Positions 1-8,170 of a stretch of DNA of 16,294 nucleotides are shown here, in pieces. The DNA lies in contig DAITMV010000052.1 in NCBI GenBank assembly GCA_036834985.1, forward strand, positions 1-16,294, in the 5' to 3' direction. A program made the position numbers and the translations under genes. How positions within the stretch are numbered: the first letter of the stretch is position 1; each line of letters begins with the position of its first letter. The notes under the pieces were generated by a model. The model saw only the letters and a program-made list of their open reading frames with translations. It ran no database searches and had not been told where the DNA came from. The DNA comes from DAITMV01 sp036834985 (lineage in GTDB: Bacteria; Pseudomonadota; Gammaproteobacteria; Burkholderiales; Burkholderiaceae_B).

Positions 1-274
1 GCTGAAAGCGGCGTTGATCGTTGGCGATCAATGCGAACATCAGGCCATAGGATTGGCCCTCGGAGGTGGTAATGAGCTGGGGCGACGATCGGTCAACAAC
101 CCGACCATCGGCACTGACAAACCGATCCTCAAATTGACGCCACAGCGTTAACCACTGCGTCGGGGTTGGCGGGGCCGCGTGGGCGTCAGCCGCACACAAG
201 AGGGCTGAGACCATCACCAGCGTCACCGCCTTCTTAAGCCCCAGCGCCAATCGGGTTCCTAGTATGGACTGCAT
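1..274 (-). CDS. bcsZ: BcsZ periplasmic endoglucanase (GH8), 5' part only
   Basis: This is the start of a glycoside hydrolase family 8 cellulase, which hydrolyses beta-1,4-glucan in the periplasm and belongs to bacterial cellulose operons. About 91 residues are visible before the window edge cuts the gene. The N-terminus is a signal peptide (KK, then a hydrophobic stretch, then a likely cleavage near AHA-AP at residues 31-35). After it comes the GH8 hallmark TTSEGQSYGLMFALIAND at about residues 69-86, whose Glu72 matches the catalytic acid of BcsZ. The start is the ATG read leftwards from 274, 18 bases after the bcsB stop, so the two genes are very likely co-transcribed. The family call is secure from the motif and the context; the remaining domain cannot be seen here. 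Confidence 0.9.
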   Translation of the reverse strand, partial: MQSILGTRLALGLKKAVTLVMVSALLCAADAHAAPPTPTQWLTLWRQFEDRFVSADGRVVDRSSPQLITTSEGQSYGLMFALIANDQRRFQ

Positions 275-292
275 GGACCCGTCACCACCGGA

Positions 293-2581
293 TTACAGTT
301 TGCCCTGAAGGCGAAGCTGCGCACGTCTGGACAGCCAGCCGTAACTGAGCAGGGCTATGACCAGGCCAGCCAACACGCCGGCCAGTCCAATCAACAGGGG
401 GTATTCAGAAAACAGGATGCGTGCCCGCAGCCAGACCGGCAGGGAGCCCATGACATAGGTGCGACCCAAGTCAAAACTCTCGACGTCCTTGTCGCGCACC
501 AAAGTCACTGCGCCACGCACCAAGGGCACTTTGCCCGGGTCGCTCATGGCTTCGAGCACCTTATCAATACTATCCGCATTGGTGCCCGTCAGCAGCACAG
601 CGGACTGCTTGTCAGAGAGCGGCGACTGGAATCCCATCAAGGCGCCAAGCGGGGCTTTGGATTCAATCATCGCCCGACCGACCGGCGTGGGCGCAAATGC
701 TTGGTCCTCGCGCCACCAGCGGGTGATCCACCGCACCGGTTCGCTGGTATTGAGGCTGCGTCGCGCTTGCTCCAGCACCATGGGTAAGCCCTGCTGAAAT
801 TTTTGCAGCCATTGGGTTTGTTGCACATCACCGATAATAAAGAGGTGGCGGTTTTTTACGAAGTCCAGTGATTCAGGTTTAGCCACTTCAACGCGCAGCG
901 ACGGCAAGCCAGTCCATTTGCCCATTTGCCCCATCACCGACAGATAGGTCGACACATCGTGCAGGTTCATGGTCGATGGCACCACGAGTGCGGTTTCAGA
1001 CAGGTCGGCCAGGTTGCTGAACGGAAAACCACCGTTGACCAGTGCAATCAGGTTGGGCATCAAGGTGTAGTGGGGCAGGTCGGATAAGTCCAGCGTGGAT
1101 TCAGGATCGATACCCGCCCGCATACCGTCCACCTGGTTGTTGGTGCAGGCGCCGCTTTTTTGGGAGGACATGCGGAATTTGAAACTTAACTCATTGTTGC
1201 CGCCCAAACGAAACGCCGGGATGCGCAGGCTATCTTGCGCACTGCTTTCGCTGTCGCTGAGCAAGCCCAGGGTCAGGCGGCTTTTTTCCTGGCTACCGTC
1301 ATGAGGTTTTAAGCGGAATGATTGCACCAGACCTTCGTTCAGCTCGATGTTAAAGATCGAGTCGTTCCAGGTGGAGGGAGGGGTGTAACGGTATTTGAGG
1401 TTCAGCGGCACCGTGCGGCCAGCCCAACTGAACAGGTCAGCCGGCACCTTGATGTTGATCCGTATCGGCTCCGGGCTAGGGCCTGTGACCTCCAGCTGTT
1501 TTAAATCCGGAACCAGTTCGGCCAGACGCACCGGCCGGTCAGTTCGTACAAACACGGGCGCATCGTAAGGCTGTCTGGGTTTACCCAGCTCCAGGTTTTT
1601 GATCGTTACCCGCTGCCCGCTCAAGACGGAACGTTCAAGAACAACGGCTTGCGCGGCGTTGAGCAGTTCGCCGTCGTTACGGCCCAGTATGTACAGTCGT
1701 TTGACCGCTGGGTTATCGGCATCATGCCCCAGGCGAAGTTCCGGCCCAGCAATGCTCGCCGGGTCGATGCCGGCGGGAGGCTGCGCGGCTGTTCCGAACA
1801 CAATGGCATGCTGGTTGGCTGCAGGCGTTTGGCCTGCGGTGAAACGGCTTTCGCGATATCCTGCCAAGGCGCCCAGCCATGAGGCCACGGTACCGGCTGC
1901 CTTGAGGACCATCGGGTTGGGGTTCTGCGGCATCACCATCATCAACCGCAGCGTGCCGCCGTCGCGTTTGTCAAAAAAGGGCGCAGGCAACAGGGCCAGA
2001 TCGTCGATCAGCTCCACCGGTTTGGTTTGCAGCACCAGGGCACTGTTCGGAAAAATATCAAGCCACAGCGCTGAATGGGAAGGATCTTCGCAATCATTGG
2101 TGTAGTGCCCGATGAACTCAAGCTTGACCTGGCTAAAATCGGTGAACAGGGTGGGATCAATCGGCAATTCGCGAACGTGACGCTGCCCTGACGATTCTTT
2201 GTTCAACTGCAACGTGCCTGCCAGTTGATCGTTGACGTATACCTTGATGTGCGACAAATTGTGGATCAGCGCGGGCGAATACGCCAGGTTAAGACGCAAG
2301 ATGGCGGAGGTTGCCGCTTCGTCGAGTCGCAAGCCCGTATTGATCGTGTATGACGACTCCTGGCCGCGCATGTGAATGGTGCGGTACGCTCCCAACTGGC
2401 TGAATAACCGTGTTTGGGTTTTGGCCGTCACCAAAGGCCCCGCCTGCGTTTCTGCTGGCAAATTGCCGATGTTGTTTTGCCCAAGGCCCAGTGGTATTTG
2501 CCCAAAAAAACAGGCGAAGGCCACTACAGGAAGCAATAAGCGTGATGGGCGGTACAGCGGTTCGAAAGCTTTTTTCATCAT
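293..2581 (-). CDS. bcsB: Cellulose synthase regulatory/periplasmic subunit BcsB
   Basis: BcsB is the periplasmic, membrane-anchored partner of the BcsA glucosyltransferase; it guides the emerging glucan across the periplasm, and its C-terminal helix contacts BcsA. The protein has a signal peptide (MMKKAF..., then a hydrophobic LLLPVVAFACFF segment), a long beta-rich body typical of PF03170, and one C-terminal transmembrane helix (YPLLIGLAGVLAGLVIALL) followed by a basic tail. I chose the paired ATG at 2581/2578 because the signal peptide then has a normal short basic N-region. The frame stays open up to an ATG at 2668 (791 residues), with another ATG at 2605, but that extension is AT-rich and would translate a CTTAAG-type operator. 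No convincing Shine-Dalgarno sequence precedes any of these starts. At about 762 residues the length fits the family. bcsZ follows directly. bcsA is not upstream, as it usually is. Confidence 0.93.
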   Translation of the reverse strand: MMKKAFEPLYRPSRLLLPVVAFACFFGQIPLGLGQNNIGNLPAETQAGPLVTAKTQTRLFSQLGAYRTIHMRGQESSYTINTGLRLDEAATSAILRLNLAYSPALIHNLSHIKVYVNDQLAGTLQLNKESSGQRHVRELPIDPTLFTDFSQVKLEFIGHYTNDCEDPSHSALWLDIFPNSALVLQTKPVELIDDLALLPAPFFDKRDGGTLRLMMVMPQNPNPMVLKAAGTVASWLGALAGYRESRFTAGQTPAANQHAIVFGTAAQPPAGIDPASIAGPELRLGHDADNPAVKRLYILGRNDGELLNAAQAVVLERSVLSGQRVTIKNLELGKPRQPYDAPVFVRTDRPVRLAELVPDLKQLEVTGPSPEPIRINIKVPADLFSWAGRTVPLNLKYRYTPPSTWNDSIFNIELNEGLVQSFRLKPHDGSQEKSRLTLGLLSDSESSAQDSLRIPAFRLGGNNELSFKFRMSSQKSGACTNNQVDGMRAGIDPESTLDLSDLPHYTLMPNLIALVNGGFPFSNLADLSETALVVPSTMNLHDVSTYLSVMGQMGKWTGLPSLRVEVAKPESLDFVKNRHLFIIGDVQQTQWLQKFQQGLPMVLEQARRSLNTSEPVRWITRWWREDQAFAPTPVGRAMIESKAPLGALMGFQSPLSDKQSAVLLTGTNADSIDKVLEAMSDPGKVPLVRGAVTLVRDKDVESFDLGRTYVMGSLPVWLRARILFSEYPLLIGLAGVLAGLVIALLSYGWLSRRAQLRLQGKL

Positions 2582-2624
2582 AAGGTACGTTGCGAATAGG
2601 CGCATTGATCTTCGCTTTTTATTT

Positions 2625-2641
2625 CTTAAGCATTTCTTAAT
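2625..2641. promoter_or_regulatory. Candidate QseB/PmrA-type box (CTTAAG-N5-CTTAAT)
   Basis: Two half-sites, CTTAAG at 2625-2630 and CTTAAT at 2636-2641, are separated by five bases, giving the 11-bp spacing known for PmrA boxes (YTTAAK-N5-YTTAAK) and close to the QseB site. The site lies between divergent bcsB and the STAS gene. It matches the duplicated motif at 14719-14735, next to a QseB-like regulator encoded in this window. No good -10 element sits at the expected distance on either strand, so the target gene and sign of regulation are open. CTTAAG is self-complementary, so orientation is not informative. Confidence 0.45.
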
Positions 2642-2756
2642 GTAGTGTAAGCCACTATTGTTACTCATAATAGGGTAAATTAATGCACTGCAAGTAAGGT
2701 TTCTACATTACGCTAAGTGCCCGCACTGATTTTTCGCGCTATAACCAACGATACAA

Positions 2757-3089
2757 ATGATTCAAACAAAAATAATTGATGGAGTCGCAGTCCTTCAGGT
2801 CGACGTATCCCGCTTGGATGCAGGTACAGGGCTGACGATCAAAGAGACCATCGTAGGCCTGTCCCGCGACCATAATCGCTTTGTCATTGACATGACTGGG
2901 GTCAAGCTGGTCGATTCCGGTGGCTTGGGTGGCCTGGTGGCCTCCCTGAAAGCGGTCGCCGTTCAAAAAGGTCGTTTGTGTTTGTCCGGCTTGCAAAAGC
3001 CGGTGCGCGTGATGTTTGAATTGTCGCGGATGGATCGTCAATTCGAAATTCACGATGATCTGAACCAGTCCCTCGCCGCTCTGGCTTAA
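2757..3089 (+). CDS. STAS-domain anti-sigma factor antagonist (SpoIIAA/RsbV/HsbA type)
   Basis: This is a 110-residue single-domain STAS protein of the anti-anti-sigma class, a cytoplasmic switch whose binding partner depends on serine phosphorylation. The signature is VDSGGLGGL at residues 52-60, where Ser54 sits at the conserved phosphorylation position (D-S-G-x-G-x-L). It is preceded by the usual beta-strand FVIDMTGVKLVD. The next gene, 14 bases downstream, encodes both a serine kinase-like HATPase domain and a PP2C phosphatase, the expected enzymes for adding and removing this phosphate. The closest known arrangement I recall is HsbA with HsbR in Pseudomonas aeruginosa, or SypA with SypE in Vibrio fischeri. 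No clear ribosome-binding site precedes the ATG; a TATAAC at 2740-2745 could be a -10 very close to the start. The downstream target (sigma factor, FlgM-like protein or diguanylate cyclase) is not in the window. Confidence 0.88.
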   Translation: MIQTKIIDGVAVLQVDVSRLDAGTGLTIKETIVGLSRDHNRFVIDMTGVKLVDSGGLGGLVASLKAVAVQKGRLCLSGLQKPVRVMFELSRMDRQFEIHDDLNQSLAALA

Positions 3090-3103
3090 TTATCTTTCGC
3101 ACC

Positions 3104-6100
3104 GTGCCTGTAGCCACCAAAGTTCTCATCGCGGACGACAGCAGGCTCGATGCTTCCATGTATGCCCACAAACTGGCGCAATGGGGTTATGACATTGCGA
3201 TTGCCAGCGACGGGGAAGAGGCGCTGCGGCGTATCTGTGAAGACAACATCCAGCTGGTGATTGCCGATTGGCAAATGCCCAAGCTCGATGGCTTGTCCCT
3301 GTGCCGTGAAGTCCGCGCGCGTCAGCTCCCCAATTACACATACATCATTATGGTGTCGGCTGAAAAAGCCGAGGAGTATCTCATCGCCAGTCTGGATGCC
3401 GGGGCTGATGATTTTCTGTCCAAACCGGTAGACACCAGCGAGCTCGAGGCGCGGCTTGAATCGGCGGTGCGGCGCCTGAATCTGCAAGCTAGCCTGCAAG
3501 AGCAAAGTGATGAGCTGGCACAAACACACGAGGACATCGAGCGCGATTTGCTGGCGGTCTCCGAAGTACAGGTCGGGTCGTTGCCGCCTAGTCCGTATGT
3601 GTGGAAGTCAATTGTTGCTGATCGCCTGTTTCTGCCCTCGGTTTATGTGTCGGGCGATCATATTAATATCTATCCGCTGTCCGACACCCACATCGGTTTT
3701 TATATCCTCGATGTGTCGGGTCACGGTATTCCGGCCGCCATACGGTCCATGGGTCTGGCACGTTATCTGTCTCCGACCAGCAGCGATTCGGTGCTGTACA
3801 AAACAGCGGCGGATACCGGTGAGCGTACGCCCCGCTCACCGTCGGAGGTGGTCAAACGGCTCAATCAGCGTTTTCAGCAAACCGATTCGGACTTTTCCTA
3901 TTTCACCTTGATCTACGGCTATATCGAGGAATCGACCGGGCGGGGTGTGTTCTGCCAGGCGGGTCATGGGAATCCCCTGTTGGTCAAACCCGGTGGGCAA
4001 GTCAAAGAAATGGGCGGCGGCGGATACCCGGTGGGTCTGTTTACCGACGTTGATTTTGAAGATGTGCCGTTTGTACTTAACACCGGTGACACGCTGTACC
4101 TGTACTCCGACGGGCTGACCGAAGCCGACGATGGCCACGGTGACCTTTTTGGGCTTGAGCGCTTTGCAGACATCCTGAGCAACACCTGCTCCCGACCCAT
4201 TCATGACACGCTGCGCGCCTCTGAGCGTGCGGTGCGTCAATGGCGATCGGTCAACACCCAGGTCAGCGGCTTTGAAGATGATATTTCAGTGCTGGCCATT
4301 CGGCGTGAATTGCTGACAGCCGTCAGCGATGTGCTGGGTCCGAATGCGTCCGATGAGCATCTGTCCGTTGACAACGCGATGAGTGATTTACCCTTGCGGT
4401 TGATGCTCAAGAACACGGCTGAACCTGCCGTGCGTCGCACGGATAATCTGAATATCCTGCTGGTCGATGACTCAGCGAGCCATCTGCGTTTGTTTGGCGT
4501 CATTTTGCGCAACTGGGGTTTTGTGGTGAACACCGCCACCAATGCCAGTACCGCGCTGGAATACGTTGAGACCACACGACCGGACATCGTGCTCACCGAT
4601 TGGGATATGCCGGTCATGAGCGGTGTGGATTTATGTGAAGCGATTCGTAAAGTGTCGCTGGGCAAATACATCTACATCATCATGGTCACCGGCATGGCCA
4701 CGCGAGATGATTTGCTGCAAAGCCTGCGTGTGGGCGCAGATGACTTTTTGACCAAGCCGGTCAATCCCAACGAATTGCGCATACGCCTGGGCAACGGTTC
4801 ACGGGTCATTGACCTGCACAATAAGCTGGAAGCCACCCACAACCGATTGTTGGCCTTGTATCAGGAGCTCGATCGCGATTTGCAGGCGGTGGGCGGTATG
4901 CAGCGTGACCTGCTGCCTGCCCCGGTCATGCTCCCTGAGCGTTTGAGTATGGACTGGCGTTTTAAACCCATGCGGTATGTCAGCGCCCAGCACTTGAACG
5001 TGGTGGAGCTGGACCAAAACACCGTAGGATTTTTTCTGATGCGTGTTCCGGGTCGAGGGATTCCCGCCGCTTTGCTGGCCATGACAGCCTCACGCTGGCT
5101 CACCGCATCGAGGGGTGTTGACGTGTTGTTCCGCCCGCCCTCCAATCCGAATCGCGGCCGCTGGACGCTGATGGCACCGGCGATGATTCGGGAAACCTTG
5201 CAGCAACGGCAAGATGCCAGCATCAAGCAACTGGATCAATCGAGCTTGCTGTTTGGGCTGATTGACGCACGAGATGGCAAGTTGGCGATCTGTCAGGTGG
5301 GCAGCGGGCAGGTGATGATTGAAGTCCCCGGCATGGACGATGCAGCAGCCCTGCAGCCTATGTCCCTGACGCCCTCGACATGGGCACAGGACAGTTTTGC
5401 GCAGGCCACAGCCTACGAGCAGTTGTCCGCAGGCTGTCGACTGATTGCCTACCAAGCGACTACCGAAGAAGGTAATGAATGGTCCTTACCTGGTGACGAC
5501 CTGGCTACGTCCTACGCAAGCTCCTTACAGGATCGGCTCAACAGCATTGAGGAACAGGCCTGTACACCGCAGCAAACCCACGATATCTGTCTGTTGGGCT
5601 TGCAGTGGAAAACCACCGATCCCATCGTGACGCAGCACTTGAATGCGGCGCAAATGGCGGCCTTCAAAGACGAGATGCTGGCCTACTTACCCGAGCCTTT
5701 GCCACGTGATGTGGGTCAACCGCTGCGTGGACTGCGTGTTGAGCACTCGCTGGACTTACGCAATGTACAGCCGATCTCCCAGCAGGTAGGCGAATTTGGT
5801 GGGCAGGCAGGCATGGACGAGGTGGCAGCCTATTTTCTTGATTTGGCGGTCGTGGAGGCTTGTACCAATATTGTTCGCCACGGCTTGCCTGCGGACTCAC
5901 TCATCAAGTCCGTGATTGATGCGGTGCAGTTTGAGCATGCGCTGGTGGTCACGATCCAGGACAAAGGCCGTCATGTAGAAGGGCAGCATTTTGTGGATGC
6001 GATGACCCGCCTGAAAGATTGGGGGGCCGATGATATTCAGGATGTACCCGAGGGCGGCCTGGGTTTGGCGCTGATACAAAATGCAACCGATCACTGGCAT

Positions 6101-6166
6101 TATGGGGTTAATGGGGACAATAACGTTCTCGTATTAATAAAGTGGCTTGATGAAGTTGATCAATAG
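3104..6166 (+). CDS. Partner-switching protein: REC-PP2C-REC-degenerate PP2C-HATPase
   Basis: This is a 1020-residue soluble signalling protein. REC1 spans about residues 5-125 (acidic pair D11/D12, phosphoacceptor D55, S85, K107). A short coiled-coil-like linker leads to a SpoIIE-type PP2C domain (about 165-400) with its metal-site motifs: SGD at 183-185, DVSGHG at 203-208, YSDGLTEA at 334-341 and DD at 392-393. REC2 spans about 449-570 (D455/D456, D499, T529, K551). A second PP2C-like domain (about 610-836) has lost most acidic ligands. The C-terminal HATPase of the RsbW/SpoIIAB class (about 870-1016) keeps the N box (E918, N922), D953-x-G955 and GGLGL at 984-988. The expected role is to phosphorylate and dephosphorylate the STAS protein encoded just upstream. 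The start is GTG, 14 bases after the STAS stop, with no strong ribosome-binding site. HsbR has one REC-PP2C unit; two is unusual. No membrane segment is present. Confidence 0.9.
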   Translation: MPVATKVLIADDSRLDASMYAHKLAQWGYDIAIASDGEEALRRICEDNIQLVIADWQMPKLDGLSLCREVRARQLPNYTYIIMVSAEKAEEYLIASLDAGADDFLSKPVDTSELEARLESAVRRLNLQASLQEQSDELAQTHEDIERDLLAVSEVQVGSLPPSPYVWKSIVADRLFLPSVYVSGDHINIYPLSDTHIGFYILDVSGHGIPAAIRSMGLARYLSPTSSDSVLYKTAADTGERTPRSPSEVVKRLNQRFQQTDSDFSYFTLIYGYIEESTGRGVFCQAGHGNPLLVKPGGQVKEMGGGGYPVGLFTDVDFEDVPFVLNTGDTLYLYSDGLTEADDGHGDLFGLERFADILSNTCSRPIHDTLRASERAVRQWRSVNTQVSGFEDDISVLAIRRELLTAVSDVLGPNASDEHLSVDNAMSDLPLRLMLKNTAEPAVRRTDNLNILLVDDSASHLRLFGVILRNWGFVVNTATNASTALEYVETTRPDIVLTDWDMPVMSGVDLCEAIRKVSLGKYIYIIMVTGMATRDDLLQSLRVGADDFLTKPVNPNELRIRLGNGSRVIDLHNKLEATHNRLLALYQELDRDLQAVGGMQRDLLPAPVMLPERLSMDWRFKPMRYVSAQHLNVVELDQNTVGFFLMRVPGRGIPAALLAMTASRWLTASRGVDVLFRPPSNPNRGRWTLMAPAMIRETLQQRQDASIKQLDQSSLLFGLIDARDGKLAICQVGSGQVMIEVPGMDDAAALQPMSLTPSTWAQDSFAQATAYEQLSAGCRLIAYQATTEEGNEWSLPGDDLATSYASSLQDRLNSIEEQACTPQQTHDICLLGLQWKTTDPIVTQHLNAAQMAAFKDEMLAYLPEPLPRDVGQPLRGLRVEHSLDLRNVQPISQQVGEFGGQAGMDEVAAYFLDLAVVEACTNIVRHGLPADSLIKSVIDAVQFEHALVVTIQDKGRHVEGQHFVDAMTRLKDWGADDIQDVPEGGLGLALIQNATDHWHYGVNGDNNVLVLIKWLDEVDQ

Positions 6167-8105
6167 AAGCCCGCTGCGTATCGCAGCTGTGGCACTTGTC
6201 GTTTTTTTTCTGACCCGGCTTGGGTTGACTGGATTTGAACTCCTCAAGGATGGCCTGTCGGCCGTGCCCCTGACCCAACTGCCCCGCATACTGGCCAAAG
6301 GCATGCTGTTTGACCTGGCCACAGCCGTGTATGTGCTGATTCCCTTGATGGTGTATGAAGTACTGCTCCCGAACCGCTGGCGGGCCAGCCGTGTGCATGC
6401 ACCCTTGCGTTTTATAGCTGTGGCGCTGGTGATTGGTATTTTGCTGTTTGGTGCAGTGTCGGAGTTTACGTTTTGGCTGGAGTTTTCCACCCGACTAAAC
6501 TTTATCGCGGTCGATTACCTGCTCTACACCAAAGAAGTGATCGGCAACATTCGGGAGTCCTATCCCGTCGGCTGGATTTTCGCTGTGATTGGTATCTTAG
6601 CGGTGGGTGTGACTGTGCTGCAATGGTCTGCCATCCGGGCGTCTGATCAACATCCGTATTCACTGCGCGAAAAACTTGGATACGCCATGGGCTTGTCCTT
6701 GCTGGTCGTGGGTGTGGGCGCCTCGCTGTCGGTGGACCAGATGGAGGGCAGCGGGAATGCGTATGTCGATGAATTGTCGGGTAACGGGGTCTACTCGTTT
6801 GCGGCAGCCTTGCGTCGCAACGAGCTCGATTACGATAAATTTTACAAAACGATGGATGCTCACGCTGCGGATGCCCTGTTGGCCCGCCTGGGCGTCAAAC
6901 GTCCGGCACTGAGTAGCGGTGTGACCTCGGCGCGCGCCACACCTGGAACGCTCTCAGCCCAGATGCCGAAAGCTCCCAAGAACATCGTCATGATCTCCAT
7001 CGAAAGCATGTCCGCCAGTTTCATGGACACCTATGGAGCGACCAAAGGGCTGACCCCGCAGATGGATGCGCTGGCCAGGCAGGGGTTGATGTTTAAACAT
7101 TTTTACGCCACCGGCACCCGCACCGTACGCGGCTTGGAGGCTTTGTCGCTGGGGACGCCGCCCGTACCGGGCCAAGCCATTGTAAGACGCCCCAATAACG
7201 AACATCTCTCAACCATAGGCGAACTGCTCAAGGCGCAAGGGTTTTCAACCCATTTTGTGTATGGTGGCTATGGTTACTTTGACAACATGAACGCGTATTT
7301 TTCAGCCAATGATTACATCATCAATGACCGCACGGATATTCCGAAAAATGACATCGCGCATGAAAACGTATGGGGCGTGGCCGATGAGTCCTTGTTCAAC
7401 CAGACCATCCGTGTCATCGACCAATTGCGATCGACCACACAAACCCGTGACAAGCCAAACGGAAAGCCGTTTTTTATCCATGTGATGACCACCTCCAATC
7501 ACCGTCCGTTTACCTATCCCGACGGGCGGATCGATATCCCGTCACCGGGTGGACGCGATGGCGCTGTTAAATACACCGACTATGCAATCGGTAAGTTTAT
7601 TCGTGACTCGCAGAGCAAACCGTGGTTCAAAGACACCCTGTTTGTCATCACGGCGGATCACTGCGCCTCCGCTGCGGGCAAAACCAAACTACCGGTGCAA
7701 AACTATCATATTCCGCTTATTTTTTACGCGCCCGCTTTGGTCAAACCGGGTGTATTCGATCGGATGGTCAGTCAAATTGATTTGCCACCTACCTTGCTCA
7801 AGGTGTTGCGTATGAAAGGCGATGAGCTGTTTTATGGCCAATCGTTTTTTGAGCAAACGGACCAAGATCAGCGGGTATTTGTGAGCAATTACCAGGAGCT
7901 CGGGTACTACAAACAAGGCATCTTGACGGTGCTCTCGCCGCGGCGACAAGTGGCGGCGTTTACGGTGGATCCGCAGACCTTTGTGTCAACGCCTACGACG
8001 CCTGATGCGCAGTTGGTCGATGAGGCGATTGCGTATTATCAGACGGCATCTCGGGCGTTCAAGACAGGCAAGCTCAAGGCGCCGGGGTTCACGGCGAATC
8101 CGTAA
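6150..8105 (+). CDS. LTA synthase-like / MdoB-type phosphoglycerol transferase family membrane enzyme
   Basis: This is a 651-residue member of the alkaline phosphatase superfamily (COG1368, LtaS/MdoB). Enzymes of this group move phosphoglycerol from phosphatidylglycerol to an envelope glycan acceptor outside the cytoplasmic membrane. About five hydrophobic segments fill the first 195 residues (for example at about 11-28, 50-72, 88-106, 140-160 and 178-195). A linker follows, then a periplasmic sulfatase-fold domain from about residue 278. Probable catalytic residues are E285 in SIES, the nucleophile T325 in TGTRTVRG, D503-H504 in ITADHC and H520 in NYHIPL. The ATG at 6150 (a TTG at 6147 is an alternative) lies inside the end of the previous gene, a 17-base overlap that suggests translational coupling. 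It is not BcsG, the cellulose phosphoethanolamine transferase, as far as I can judge. The acceptor cannot be read from sequence; osmoregulated periplasmic glucan is one possibility. Confidence 0.87.
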   Translation: MKLINRSPLRIAAVALVVFFLTRLGLTGFELLKDGLSAVPLTQLPRILAKGMLFDLATAVYVLIPLMVYEVLLPNRWRASRVHAPLRFIAVALVIGILLFGAVSEFTFWLEFSTRLNFIAVDYLLYTKEVIGNIRESYPVGWIFAVIGILAVGVTVLQWSAIRASDQHPYSLREKLGYAMGLSLLVVGVGASLSVDQMEGSGNAYVDELSGNGVYSFAAALRRNELDYDKFYKTMDAHAADALLARLGVKRPALSSGVTSARATPGTLSAQMPKAPKNIVMISIESMSASFMDTYGATKGLTPQMDALARQGLMFKHFYATGTRTVRGLEALSLGTPPVPGQAIVRRPNNEHLSTIGELLKAQGFSTHFVYGGYGYFDNMNAYFSANDYIINDRTDIPKNDIAHENVWGVADESLFNQTIRVIDQLRSTTQTRDKPNGKPFFIHVMTTSNHRPFTYPDGRIDIPSPGGRDGAVKYTDYAIGKFIRDSQSKPWFKDTLFVITADHCASAAGKTKLPVQNYHIPLIFYAPALVKPGVFDRMVSQIDLPPTLLKVLRMKGDELFYGQSFFEQTDQDQRVFVSNYQELGYYKQGILTVLSPRRQVAAFTVDPQTFVSTPTTPDAQLVDEAIAYYQTASRAFKTGKLKAPGFTANP

Positions 8106-8170
8106 ACGGCAAAACTAAATGTGTGTTTTTTTGTGATGGGGCGCAGGTTCGAGTGGTTGATGGTGCTAGT

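Noticed and set aside
2582..2668. N-terminal extension of bcsB to the ATG at 2668
   Set aside because: It would place about 30 basic, AT-rich residues before a normal signal peptide and make the CTTAAG box coding. It remains possible, as does the ATG at 2605.
8106..8140. Rho-independent terminator after the LTA-synthase-like gene
   Set aside because: Only a five-pair AAAAC/GTTTT stem precedes the T-run; this is too weak to list as a feature.
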